Made by a program: the position numbers and the translations under genes. The notes beneath the pieces were generated by a model, which did no database searches, was not told where the DNA came from, and worked only from the letters and a program-made list of their open reading frames with translations. Shown here one piece after another: positions 8,952 through 20,800 of a stretch of 64,000 nt of DNA. The DNA is from Chlorella sorokiniana. Taxonomy: Eukaryota > Chlorophyta > Trebouxiophyceae > Chlorellales > Chlorellaceae. The stretch covers positions 930,001 through 994,000 of the forward strand of contig CP084613.1 in NCBI GenBank assembly GCA_025917655.1, in the 5' to 3' direction. Numbering within the stretch: position 1 is the stretch's first letter; every line of letters begins with the position of its first letter.

Positions 8952-11798
8952 ATGTTCACCTTGGGGAGCTGCCTGGCCTCTGCAGCCTCGGCTGCCGCCT
9001 GCTCCTGCTGCACCACCGTGACTTCGCAGGCCATGCGCAGCTCGGCAAGGGCCGCTTGGAGCCTGCTCTTCACGTTCTCTCTGGTCACTGCGTGGGTCGC
9101 CCGCGACTTCGGGAGCGCGCTGCTCAAGAAGCTGCCATGTGAGTCAAGAGTGAAGAAACAGGGGTTGGCAGGACTGCCGGCGCGCGTGACAGCGTTGCTG
9201 GGACAGCGCCGCACCCTCCGCTTGCCAAGGCGCCCCTGCCTCCCTTGGCCACTGCGCAGGGGTCGTGCGCCACTTCACGGGCGGTGACATGCCGCCCGAC
9301 TCCTGGTTCGGCCAGCAGGCGGTGTACCGCATTTCCATGGGCAACTTTGTGAGTGCTCTGCCTCCACGCCTCCCCGCCGACTGCGGCCGCCGCCCCGCCT
9401 GCGTGGCGCACCATGCCGCACCGCTGCGCGAGTCGGGCCTGCCCTTGGCTTGCCCCGCCTTCCTCCCTCACCCCTAGTGCACTGTGGCTGTCTGGGCGGT
9501 GCAGGTCCTGTTTGGGTCCCTGGCGGCGGTGATGGTGGGGGTGCAGCACAAGGGCGACCGCCGCGCGTCGCTGCTGCACCACGGCCACTGGCTGGTCAAG
9601 GCGGGGCTGTGGGCGCTGTGCAACGCGCTGCCCTTCCTGCTGCCCAACGGCGTGGTAGCCGCCTACTCCTGGCTCGCGCGCTTCGGCTCCCCGCTCTTCC
9701 TGCTCATCCAGATGATCATCCTGCTGGTGGGGGCCGCCCGCCCGCCGCTGCCGCGCTGCCCCGCTGCATGCAAGCCACGCATGGCTAGCTGGCCGCACGC
9801 GGGCTCGCCCCATTTACGTGCGCCGCGCTGAGAGCCCTGGCCGCCTGTGCCCGCTGCCGCCGTCCCCGCAGGACGTGACCCAGAGCTGGAACGACGCGTG
9901 GGTGGAGGCGGGGAGAGCGACCCGCGCTACTTCCAGGCCCTGCTGGCCGTCACGCTGGCCGCATACTCGGGTGCGCCGCCCCGCTCCGCTGCAGCTGCTC
10001 CGCATATTGCTCCGCCTCCTGCCTGCTGCCGCCCTTGCCACGTCAAATGGCCAACGTGACATGGCAGCGGTCGCCTTGCACCGCGTCGTGCTGTGCTCTG
10101 TGCGCGCTTGTGCCCGACCCCGCCACAGCGCTATTTCAAGCACCAAGCGCCCCGTGCCTAGCCGCGTGCCCTCACCCGCCCCCTCCATCCCTCGCATGCA
10201 GGCTGCATCGCCATCGGCGGCCTGCTGTACCACTTCTTCGCCCCCGCCGGCGCCGACTGCTCCCTCAACATCTCCCTCATCACCCTGGCCCTCCTCCTCT
10301 GCCTCGCCCTCTCCCTCATCACCCTGCACCCCGCGGTGAGCCGCCGGCTGGGGGCCCAACTAGCCGCGCGCGGCAGCGGCAGCAGAAGACAGCTGGACAG
10401 CTGCCTGGTTGTCGGGCCATGGCAGCAGCTGGGGGGTGGGGGGGGCTGCCCTGCAAGCATGACGGCCGGGTTTGGTAGCCTCTGGCCTTGCTGCCCCCGC
10501 TTCCCTCTCTTCACACCCACACACACGCATCTCTGCTTCCCTCACACACCCACATACCCTCACACTCACCCCTCCGACTCCCCCTCCGCAGGTGCAGCGC
10601 GGCTCCCTGTTCCCCGCCGCCTGCATCTCCCTGTACACCATGTACCTGCAGTACAGCGCGCTGCAGAGCGAGCCCCGCGACTACGCCTGCAACGCGCTGG
10701 GCGCGCGCCTGTCGGCCGCCTCTGCCACCAGCCTGGCCGCCGGCGTGCTGCTCACCCTGCTGTCGGTCGTGTACTCCGCCTTCCGCGCAGGCAGCAACAC
10801 GCAGACCTTCAGGTGTGGGTGGCGGCGGTGGGGGTGGGACGCGTGCGCTGGCCTGTGGGTCGGGGGAGGTGTGGGCGAGTGTGGGGGCCCGCTGGGGCAT
10901 GCAGTCAGGTTGGCACGCCCCTCCACTTGCGAGCTTCTGCTGAAAGCCTGCCTGCTGATGGTGGGGCCTCAGCTGCTGTGTGTTCGCCCCCACCCCGGTT
11001 GCTGCTCACAGCATGGGCGGCTACGAGGAGCCGCTGATGGCGGCGCACGCGCGCGAGGAGGAGGAGGGCGGCACGTCGGCGGGCCTGGACGGCGAGGCGC
11101 CCGGCGCCGCCACCATGACGCGCGGCGGCGGCTCCAGCGCCGCTGCCAGCCCCGAGCTGGAGCCAGTCAGCTACAACTACTGCCAGGTGTGTGTGTGTGT
11201 GTGGTGGAAGGGGGTGGAGCTGTATTTTGTTTGGCACCCAGTACCAGCATGTACTTTCTTTGCTTGCTGTGCCCGGACTGGCAGCAGAGCAGGCAGGCAG
11301 CTGGGATGTTTGCGGCTGCGTGCTGCCCCCGTGGCCGTGTGCCACCCAGCCGCCCCCTTCACACACCAGCACCACCTGTGACACTCGGCACCGACGCTGC
11401 TGTGACACCCGCCGCCGCCCCCGCAGTTCTACCTCGTGTTTGCGCTGGCCTCCATGTACATCGCCATGCTGATGACGGGGTGGGGCAGCCAGGCCGGGAG
11501 GCCAAGGTGAGGCGGGCCCGCCCCGCAGGGGGCGCGGTGGCCTGCCGACGCTTGGCGAGGCGAGGCCAGGCGCTTGATAGAGTTGGCAATCGGCAGAAAG
11601 AGTGCGGCGGGTGGGCCTCCCTGCTTCTGCATCTTGAGCTGCTGCCTGTGCCTGCTGCCTGCCCCCTGCCCGCAGTACCTGATCAACGTGGGCTGGACCA
11701 GCGTGTGGGTGAAGACAGCCAGCCAGTGGGTGACGGTGGCCCTCTACTGCTGGACGCTGCTGGCTCCCGCGCTGTTCCCCGACCGAGACTTCAACTGA
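8952..11798 (+). CDS. SERINC/TDE1-family multipass membrane protein
   Basis: Nine exons (8952-9138, 9260-9348, 9505-9726, 9872-9970, 10202-10335, 10592-10812, 11012-11186, 11427-11506, 11676-11798). The N-terminus has the family's small and cysteine-rich start (SAAACSCCTTV). Later segments include GDMPPDSWFGQQAVYRI, a run of hydrophobic helices, the ISLYTMYLQYSALQSEP segment and the C-terminal NVGWTSVWVKTASQW followed by a last helix ending FPDRDFN. About ten membrane spans are expected. SERINC proteins are lipid-scrambling or lipid-binding proteins of endomembranes and the plasma membrane; a role in serine incorporation into lipids was proposed. A polar, Gly/Ala-rich insert encoded by exon 7 lies in a loop. 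The frame needs one more G in the runs near 9910 and 11496, which I take as sequence errors. Confidence 0.9.
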
Positions 11799-12206
11799 TG
11801 CTGCAGGCCGGGACTGCATGGGCTAGGGGCCTTGCCTCAAGTGCTCTCTTGTGAAGCTTTGTACTCTGATTTTGTGAGCTGCATGTAGCGTAGGGCTGCG
11901 CACCAGACTGCAGGCCCCATTTCCTGATTCTCTTGACACCTTCCCTCGCATGTTGGAAGTTGTTACACACCACTCCACCAAAATCTTTCCGGCGTTACAT
12001 AAGCTAGTAGTGTACAGAGGGCAGCGGGAGTGACGGCAAGGAGGGGGAGTTCTTCTCAGCGTGGTCGCGTTAGCGGGAGGGGGTGCCTCGTACGTTTAGG
12101 CGTATGCAAGCTAGCACAGGCGGCAGGGGCGGTGGCGGTGGCCTAAACCAAGCTCCGAGAACGCGCAAAAAGTTCTGGCGAGGTGGGTGGCAGCGGCGCG
12201 GCGTGC
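11799..12206. other. Convergent 3' region between SERINC and LHCII genes
   Basis: No gene. It holds the two 3' UTRs. A minus-strand TGTAA (ttaca at 11995-11999), the usual green-algal poly(A) signal, lies about 210 bases past the LHCII stop. Confidence 0.5.
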
Positions 12207-13916
12207 TCACGCCAGGGTGGAGGCGGAGTTCACCCAGAAGTTGGTGGTGCCGGGGGAGGCCAGGTGGTCGTTCAGGTTCTTGATGGGGCCCTCGCCGGTG
12301 ACGATGGCCTGGATGAAGAAGCCGAGCATGGAGAGCATGGCGAGGCGGCCGTTCTTGATCTCCTTCACCTTCAGCTCAGCAAAGGTGTCGGGGTCGTCAG
12401 CAAGGCCCAAGGGGTCGAAGTTGCCGCCTGCACAGGGCGGAAAGAGGGTTACTGCTTGTTAGAGCGCCGCCCAACCCAGCATTGCCAAGAGGCCTCTTGA
12501 AAGTGTGCCGCGCAAGAAACAGACTGGGGCAGCGGGACAGCCCGCAGCGAGGAAGTGGTGCAGCAGCCAGCAGCAGCATGAGCCACCCACCGGGGTACAC
12601 GGCATCAAGGCCGACACCAGCGGGGCCGCCGTTGACGCGGTAGCCCTCAATGTAGCTCATGAGGATGACCTGCAGCCGCGCAGCAGGACAAGGGGTCAGG
12701 CGTGCAGCAGGATGGGGCGAACAGTCTGGGAAAGGTGATAGTCCAAAGGGCAGCAGAGCAGTGCTGCACACTGCACACCTTGCACACCCAGGGCGGTCCA
12801 CCCCACCCCGCTGCGGCCCACCTGGACGATGAGGGTGGCCACGATGGACTTAGCGTTGATCAGGCCGGGATGCCCAGGTACTGCAGGCCCTCGGGCTTGA
12901 AGATCTCGGCGCCGGCGTTGAACCAAGCAACGTTGCCGGTGCCCTCCAGCAGCTCGGGCACAACGCAGCCCAGCGCGCCAAGCATGGCCCAGCGGGCGTG
13001 GATGACCTCGATCTCGCGGTAGCGGGCAAAGGTCTGGGGATCGGCAGACAGGCCGGCCGTGTCCCAGCCGTAGTCACCGGGGAACTCGCCTGCAATCAGG
13101 GTGGCAAGCGCAACAAGGGTCAGTCGGCAGCACCGAGGTTCCGCTCTCGGCTGTGCGGATGCAGGGCAAATCAAAATCGCGCTGCCACAGCGCAATCCAT
13201 TCAGCATGTCGGGAAGCGCAGCCTGGCTGCTGATTCTTTGGGACTTCCATCGCCAAGCAGCAGCTCACCAGTCAGGTAGCTGGGGGTGGAGCGATCGCTG
13301 TAGGGGCCCAGGAACTTGGGGCGGTTGGGGCCATACTGCAGTCAGGAGCGCGGGAAAGAAGGAGCCGCAGTGTTGTCAGCACGAAGAAATAGGGAGCTGC
13401 ACCCAGCGCTCAACAGGCTGCTGATGTGTTGTGCCAGATTCAGCGCCTTCTGGATAAGGCGGGAAACACTTCCAGTGCTCTCTGAAAACAACTGCAGCAG
13501 CCTGGCGGCTACGCTCCATACAGACTGTCGCCCATACAGACTGCCTGGCTGGGTGCCTGGCAGCCCAGCTGTCGGCAGACCCAGCGGCCATCACCACAGC
13601 GCCACTCACCCAGCTGATCTTGCTCCCGCTGCTGGCCTTCTTGGTGGTCGTGGCCTTCTTGGTGGTCGTGCCCTTCTTGGTGGTGGCCTTGCCACCCTTG
13701 GTGTTACGAGCAACGATGCTCTGCGCAGGGCGGCCGAACAGAAGGATGAGCAAGGTGAGGTGCACATGGGAGCCGCGCAGCCCTCCTCGCACTGTCGGGG
13801 GCCGGACAAGCCCCACAATCGGGATTTAAAGATCATTTCTGGGTGTTGCAGGCGGCAGGGAGCCCATCGGGAGACTTGCAAAGACTCACCAGGCGAGAGG
13901 CAGCAAGGACCTGCAT
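12207..13916 (-). CDS. LHCBM: Major light-harvesting chlorophyll a/b protein of LHCII
   Basis: Six exons on the minus strand: 13890-13916, 13610-13720, 13269-13335, 12822-13090, 12591-12669 and 12207-12427. The protein binds chlorophylls and xanthophylls in the thylakoid antenna of photosystem II. It shows [14 protein letters not shown], the [19 protein letters not shown] segment, helix B ([17 protein letters not shown]), helix C (after [15 protein letters not shown]) and helix A ([18 protein letters not shown]), with Glu, Arg, Asn, Gln and His ligands in place. Trimer-type C-terminal residues NDHLASP are present. Unusual is the N-terminal stretch [16 protein letters not shown], a Thr/Lys repeat in the stromal tail where LHCII is phosphorylated. 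One C is missing at 12865-12870 (reads GIP then stop instead of GIPGLINAK); I treat this as a sequence error. The symbol follows Chlamydomonas usage; the exact paralogue is not known. Confidence 0.93.
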
Positions 13917-14513
13917 GGCTGTGTGTGACTACGGAACAAGGGGGAGACCTGCCACAGCGAGGGGACTGGCCTGACTGTGAGAGATAGAAGCGCTGGGCCC
14001 GTCGCCCGCGGCTAAGAAGGGCCGGCTGGAAGATGAGCCCAAGATACGCCAGCTGGGATAGCGGGCGATAGACAACCAGGATAGAGGGAGACCACCGATC
14101 CAAAGTTCCTGGAGGCAAGATAACAAGGAGATTGCAAATGGAAGCAGGGCAGGGGGGCAGGGGGCGCAAAGTGGGTTTCATTGTCAAACCCTCGCTTGAA
14201 CCCGCTCTCAAGCTTTCGAGATGCAGGAGCGCAATTCATGCTGCTTGTAGCGTTGTAGACCGCGTGTACTACGAGAGCGATCGATGCCGGGGTGCCGTGT
14301 GCAAGGCGTGCACTGGAGGGGATGCTCGCCAGCGGTTGGCACTACCGCACGGATGGGTGGCCAGGGTGCAAGAGTGTCTGGTTGCAAGAGGGAGCCTGAC
14401 ATGCAACAGGCGACAACACCAACATCATATCCACACTTGCAAGGCACAGTGCAAGCAGAATGTGACAAGCATGCGCGGAGCAGCGGGGGCGTTGCGGGTG
14501 CCTGCCCAGCCGC
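13917..14513. other. Spacer between LHCII gene and the gene upstream
   Basis: It holds the LHCII promoter and the 3' region of the next minus-strand gene. No ORF with protein-like composition and no clear TATA element were seen. Confidence 0.4.
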
Positions 14514-16563
14514 TCATGCCAGCAGATCATCCCCCGCCAGCACCACCTCTGTATCGTTCAGCCCAAACACCGCGCTCAGCGCGCCGCTGCCAAACTGAAC
14601 TGTGTCGTGGGAGGCACCCAAGCGCTGCAGCGCGAGCGGCTCGAAGCGCAGCGTGCCGCGCTGAGCGTCGCCGCGCAAGGCCACCGTCGCGCTCCACTCC
14701 TCGCGTGGGCCCAGCCGCCCGGCGCATCAGCCACCACCTGGAAAGCATCCCGCGGCTCGTCGTCTCCGCCCACTGGAGGCGCTCCTTGCCCTAGCTGCTG
14801 CTGCTGCTGCTGCCGCCCCGTAGTAACGCCCTGGCTTCCACCCGGCTTGCTGCCCCCTGTGGGTCGCCGCTCCAGCTCCAGCCGCAGCTGCAGCAGCGTG
14901 GTTGCCTGCGCCTCCGTCTCCAGCAGGCGCAGCTGCACGTCATGGGCAACACGGAACTGCTGCCGCGGGTCGCTGGGGGCGCGGAAGAGGCGGCTGGAGA
15001 TGACCTGGCGCAGCAGTCGCTCATACGCCTGCAGCTGCGAGTGGTGCACCGACACCAGGGGCCAGGCCCGGGGGGGACTGCCCCGCCCCAGGCAGCGCCA
15101 CAACGCCCGCCGCTACAGCCGCCCCGCCGTCGCCGCCGGGCGCGGCAGCCCGTCGCGCGGCAGCAGCTCAATCACGCCCTCCTTGACCCGCCGCACGCGC
15201 AGGCGCTGGCTGCCCCCGCCCGGGGCCGCAGCGGCCGCCAGCAGCGCGGCGCCATGGGGCGCCAGGTCAAGCTGCAGGGCCACCAGGCCCAGCGATTGGC
15301 CGGGGTGGCTGGCGTTCCAATGCGCCGCAGCCGCGCGCGCGCACCCCGGCCAGCAGACGCATCACGCCCAGCGGCTGCTGCTGCCCAGCATCGGACGTCA
15401 CAATGCCTGAGCCAGGGACACCGGGGCAGGGGTAATTACCAGGGTTTGAGCATCAGCAGCAACGCAGACCGTGCCAGCACGTCAGCACGAGAAGCAGCAG
15501 GCTGAGAGAGCGCAGGCCAGCCGCATGCTGAGGCTCTGCCCCCTGCGGCAGTGCACCAACTGCTGGTGCCGCGCGCAGCCGGCTGCAGCAGCGGAGGTGA
15601 GACGAGCAAAGGGCCGCAAGCAACACACAGACCACATCCCACCTGCAAACTCCGATAGGCTGATGGGCGGCAGGTCGAGGCCTTCGCGCAGGCGCACCAC
15701 TCGCGCCCCGCGCACCAGCACAGCCGCCCCTTCCCGCAGCAGCACGCGCCGCACAGTGCCAGCGTCGCTGGCGTGCGGCATGAAGAGCTGCAGCGCGGTG
15801 GGCTGGCTGAGAAAGAGATCCACGGGCCCTCCAAGGCAAAGTCAGGGAGCAGGCTGCCGTGGCTCACGGGCGCCAGCCAGTCGCTGCGCACGCGCTCCCA
15901 ATCAGTCGCCGGCAGCAGGCCGCCCTGCCGCGGGGAGGAGGACAGGGCCCAGCGCGTGGGCGCAAGGGGGGACGGCAGCCCCCAAGCAGCGTGCTGGGCA
16001 GTGCGCTGCCGCCCAGCGGGCAAGGGCATGCGGGAGGGAGGCGGGCGGGCAGACCTGCGACGCTGGCAGCACTTGCGCCAGGCTGCGCCAGTCCTGCTCC
16101 GAGCTGACGACGTAGCGGTAAGTTTGCCCGTCTGCCTGCAGGCCCAGGCTCACGGTTTGGCCGTGCCAGATGCGGAGCTCATCCAGGTCTGTGCCCCGCA
16201 GCTCCACAGTCCTGCTTGGGTACTGCACGGCGGCAACGCGGGCGGCCCAGCATTGGCCGGCCGAGCGCCCAAAGCCTGGGCTGGCAACGCGCAAGGCACG
16301 AATGCGCAGACTGGTCTTGGCACGTGAGTTGCGGCGCAGGCAGTGCTGCGCATGCGATACCTGCTTCCGGAGCGCTTCCACCACCGCTGCAGCGGCGCTG
16401 TTTGTCGCCACCTGCCAGAGCTGGACCGCGTCCCCCTGCTGGCCAGGGATGCGATTTCTGATGACAGTAGGGTCGCAGGAAGGGTTTCCTGCTCCTTGGC
16501 GACGCATAAGCGCACCCACAGCAGCAGCAGCAGGCACAACGCGCGCATGGGCGCAAGGGTCAT
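14514..16563 (-). CDS. Unrecognised secreted or ER-luminal protein with signal peptide
   Basis: The N-terminus (MTLAPMRALCLLLLLWVRLC) is a clear signal peptide. The first long exon then reads through segments such as RTVELRGTDLDELRIWHGQT and YRYVVSSEQDWRSLAQVLP. Further exons at about 15925-15655 (LLPATDWERVRSDWLAPVSH, later VLLREGAAVLVRGARVV) and 15400-14514 follow. The last part holds VSVHHSQLQAYERLLRQVIS, a helical region with many Leu and Gln, and ends with the segment LNDTEVVLAGDDLLA. No membrane anchor is evident after the signal. Frame changes near 16485, 15830 and 15100 fall at G/C runs and may be sequence errors or missed introns. I do not recognise the family. The beta-rich look suggests a luminal adhesion-like or scaffold protein, but that is a guess. 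Confidence 0.6.
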
Positions 16564-16894
16564 CATTGTAAATCTACCATGCTCGTGTATCATGTTGAAA
16601 GAACGAATGGGGCGGCCGACACCGCTGTATATAGGTTGGCGCGGAAGCAGTACAAAGGCAACTATGCATGCGTACAGCGCCTCGGTTTTCGTCTATGGGG
16701 TGGCTATCAGCCAGTGTCCTGAGCCAAATCGCAACCCTACAGCAATGCAGCTCACGGGGCCAGCATGAGGGTGATACATTGCATTTTGTGCCGGGGTGAG
16801 CGCAAAGCTGGCAGCGCATGAAGAGGGGCTTGTGTTGAAGTATAGCTGGGACCAATGGGGATAGAATAGCAGGAGGTTTTTTTTCCAACTCGAA
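16564..16894. other. Spacer
   Basis: Promoter region of the signal-peptide protein and 3' region of the small gene beyond it. It is noticeably less GC-rich than the genes. Nothing else is seen. Confidence 0.4.
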
Positions 16895-17276
16895 TCAGAA
16901 GAATAAAATACAATGTATACAGTCCATGGCAGTTTCGGAACCCTTCTGGTCGGAAGGCTCAGGGAGGCGGCGGATTACATCGCTGCTGGAGTTCGTGCCA
17001 ACCATGACGTCAATGTCCCCAGGTTTAGATGCCTTGCTGATGGCTTCATCAACACTCGAGCAATCCATTGCCAGTGGACGCCAGGAGGCTGGCAGGCTGA
17101 CCAACCCAGCGGCGGCAACATGTGAGATACCTGCCGGGCTTCGCAGGCCACGCCTTTTGACTGCTACGAGCAGCACCTACGACATCAATAGGCTTGATGA
17201 GCAAGCCTTGGAGACGCTGCAGCCCGGCAAAGAGCGCTGTTAACCTGTCAAGGTCCACGGGTACCCCGCCCGACAT
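16895..17276 (-). CDS. Small two-exon gene of unknown function
   Basis: Exon 1 (17177-17276) starts MSGGVPVDLDRLTALFAGLQ and ends with a donor at gtag|gtgctg. Exon 2 (16895-17088) follows a ctgccag acceptor, keeps phase and ends with DCIHCILFF. The product is 97 residues, acidic in the middle (KASKPGDIDVMVGTNSSSD) and ends with a short hydrophobic Cys-containing tail. Composition and codon use resemble the neighbours. No family is recognised. The gene is divergent from the deaminase gene, with about 530 bases between start codons. Confidence 0.4.
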
Positions 17277-17809
17277 CCCTCCCACGCTGCCAGCAGTGCT
17301 GGTAACATACAGAAAACATTTCTGCGCTTTCGGTCACCATGGGAAATCCGTTGCTTTTCACGTTTCACGTTTCACGCTCGAGACCTGCCAGGTGTCCTGA
17401 ACCGCGACTCGCGCCCATTTGGGCACGGTGAGCCTTCCGTCTCATCAATTCTTGCTTTCACTTGTCTTTCCTTCTACCCCTGCAACTCCCTTCTTCTCGA
17501 GAGACAGTTTGGTGCACCAGCCACGCCCTCTCCCACTCTCTCTCCCCCGCTGCCAAAGAACCGCCTGGTTGCTCACAGCGCCACTCGATCGCTCTCGGGA
17601 TCGGCAGCGTCTCGGCGGGACCTACCTAGCAGCGAGGGCAGCAGCGGCGGCAGCCACGGGCACGGAGTCCACCGCCAGGGCCCACCTTGCCGCAGGGCAG
17701 CCCTACCTTCTGCAGCAGCACTGCAGGCAGCGGCAGCGTACAACTTCACACATAACTGCAGCCACAGAGGCCTCCACGCACGCCGAGCACTTGGCAGCCG
17801 CAGCAAGCA
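17277..17809. other. Divergent promoter region
   Basis: It lies between the small minus-strand gene and the deaminase start. It contains a pyrimidine-rich stretch (about 17440-17560) typical of a 5' UTR. A short tandem repeat, cacgtttcacgtttcacg, occurs near 17360. Confidence 0.4.
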
Positions 17810-20800
17810 ATGACGGTGCCTCCGGTGCCGCGGTGCGTGGAGGTGCCTGCATCGAGCCACTATGTGCTGGCCAATGCTCGCGTGCCTGCTGGCTGCGTGG
17901 AAGGCGGCCTGCCTGCGGGCACCCACGTGTGCGTGGACCACCTGGCTGAGCTGGACATTGAGGTCAGGGACGGGCGGGTGGCCGCGCTGCACCCGGCCGG
18001 AGAGGCGGCGGCGCACACGCGCGCCCGGGCCCTCGACCTGCGCGGCAAGATGGTGCTGCCCACCTTTGCAGACCTGCACACGCACATAGGTGCGCTGTTG
18101 GGCAGGGCGGATGAGCGTGGAAGGCAGGGCGGGTGGTTGCTTGAGGCAGGGCGCCCCAAGGCAGCGTCGAGCGCGCAGCGCTGGCGGGGCTGCGCGCCTG
18201 CTTGCAGCGCGGGAGGAGGCTCAGGCCTGCTCCATGAATCTGGGCCCCTGCCTGTCCTGCCGCTCCTTTTGACCTGTGTCGCCGTGCATGCCAACGCTTC
18301 TCCTAGTCTTGGATGCCCTGGCCTCCTCCCACCCACCGCAACCCGCCTTGCCCCCCAAAAAAAAAAAACAAAACATCCTGGCCCTGCCGCAGACAAGGGT
18401 CACACCACGGAGCGCAGCCGCAACCCCGACGGCTCGCTGTCGGGCGCTGACCGCAGTACGGCGCGGGACGCCGCCTTCTGGGACGAGGCGGACGTGTACC
18501 GCCGCATGGACTTCAGCCTGCGCTGCGCCTACGCGCACGGCACCAGCGCGCTGCGCACCCACCTCATCAACATGAGCCCCAAGCAGACGGCGCTCACCTG
18601 GCCCGTCTTCTCCCGCCTCAAACGCGAGTGGGCCGGCAAGGTGGGTGACCGGGGCCGCACTGAGGGCGGCCTGCGCGCCTTGCGGCTCACATCAAGCCCC
18701 CCCCACCATCCTCTGCGGCTGAAAGCTGGCTGTCTCCCTGGCCTGATCGCGCCGCCCTCTACACCTTTCGTCCAAATTTTCCTGCCGTGGTGAACCCTTT
18801 CCCCCTGTGCGCGCAGGTGGAGCTCCAAGCCGTGTCGCTGGTGGTGCTGAGCTTCTTCCGGGACGCGGCCGCCGCCGCCGCCCTGGCCGACCTGGTGGCG
18901 GCGCACGGCGGCATCCTGGGCGCCGCTGTGTGCTGCGCAGAGAAGGGCGGCGACCCCTCGGACGAGTGGACCACGTGCGAGCAGGACCGAGACGAGCTCC
19001 TGGACCGGTGCGCTGCCTCTGTGCGGGGGATACAAAGAGGAGGGGGCCCACGGGGGCGGCACGCATGCGAGTGTGTTGTGGAGGAAGGGAATGGAGCGCT
19101 TCATGCACGGGGCGAGCTTGCTGCACCCCCCCGCCCCCTGTGGTTCCGCTCCCTGCCCGGCCCAGCGCGCTCAGCGTCGCTCGCGCGGCATGGCACCAGC
19201 GCGCCCCCACCTCCCCCCCCCTCCCCCTGCCTCCCTCCCCTCTGCCCACCTCACTCTCCCCCGCCCCGCCTCCCTCCCTCTGCCCACCTCCCTGCCCTCT
19301 GCCCCGCCTCCCTCCCCCTGCCCGCCCCGCCCTCACTCCCCCTTTCTGCCCCCACGCAGCATCTTCACGCTGGCCAAGGAGCGCGACCTGGACCTCGACT
19401 TCCACACCGACGAAAACGGCAACGAGCTGGCGCGGGGGGCTGCGCTACGTGGCGCAGAAGGCGGTGCAGCACGGCTACCAGGGCCGCGTCGTGTGCGGGC
19501 ACTGCTGGTGCGTGGGCCCGTGTGTGGGGTGGGGAAGGGGGAAGGGTGATTGGGGGCGGGGGTAAATGGTGGTTGTTATGTGAGCGACTCTGTGTTGAAG
19601 GGAGGTCCTATTCCGACCGCAACCGCTCATGCCCAGCGTTGTCTGGCGGCTGCATCTGGCCAGGACTGTGTGCAGCGCCGACCAGCCCTCCCCCTCGTGC
19701 AGCCCCCGTGCAGCCGGTTTGTCATCAGCCCCTCTGCCCCCCACCCCGCAGCTCCCTCGCCTTCCAGCCCCCAACGAGCTGGCCGAGACGCTGGCGGTTG
19801 CGCGGCAGGCGGGCGTCACCGTTGTGTCGCTGCCGCTGGTCAACCAGTGGACGCAGGACCGCTCCCACACCGGCGGCCGCACCCCGCTGGCGCGGCGTCA
19901 CGCTGCTGCACGAGCTGCGAGCGGTGAGCAGCTCTGCGCCTCCGCCCGGCCCCTCCCACAGCCCCCTGCGGCGGCCCTGCCCCCAGCCCCGCCCCCTCGC
20001 CCCTCCACACTCACACACTCAGGCCTGCAGCCGCCCTGCTCACGGTCCCGCGGACCCTGTCCTCGCCATTCCTGCCTCACCTGTATCAATGTGTCACCCT
20101 CTTCACTTACCTCCCCTCTCTCCAGGCCGGCATCCCCACCGCCATCTCCTCCGACAACGTGCGCGACCAGTTCTACGCCTACGGAGACCTGGACATGCTG
20201 GAAGTGTTCACTCAGGCGAGGGGGTGGGTTGGCAGTGGGGCAGAGGAGTGGAGCACATGGGAGGGTGGCGGGCCGAGCGGCTGAGCTGGCCTGCTGCAAC
20301 GCACACGCCAGCAGGCTGCGTGCCGCTTGTGCCGGGCCCGCCTGCCTTCTTCTCCCGCTGGGCTGGGCTGTGCAGGAACTCACTGCCAGCACGCTTCCCT
20401 CGTGGCCGCCCACCCTCCGCAGAGCTGCCGCATGGCCCACCTGGACCGCCCCTACGGCGACTGGCCCCAGGCGGTGACAAGTGTGCCCGCCGACGCCATG
20501 GGCCTGCGCCAGCACGGCCGCGTCGCCGCGGGGCTGCCCGCCAACCTGGTCATCTTCCGCGGCCGCCGCTACTCCGAGCTGCTGTCCCGCCCGCAGTACG
20601 ACCGGGTGAGGCGCCGCACCGCCGCCGCCGCGTGGTCCCCACGCCTTTTTCACTACACAGAGACCTGAAAGAGGCTGTGCCACGCCGCTCACCAACAGAG
20701 CTGGACCCCGGTGGTTGCCGCCCGGTTGGCCAACACCGGCGCCCCTCTTTGTGCTTGCCGCCCGCGCAGGTAGTGGTGCGTGACGGCCGGCCGCTGGACA

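Noticed and set aside
10472-11854. 460-residue plus-strand ORF inside the SERINC gene
   Set aside because: It reads through introns; the conserved SERINC exons lie partly in other frames and have proper splice sites.
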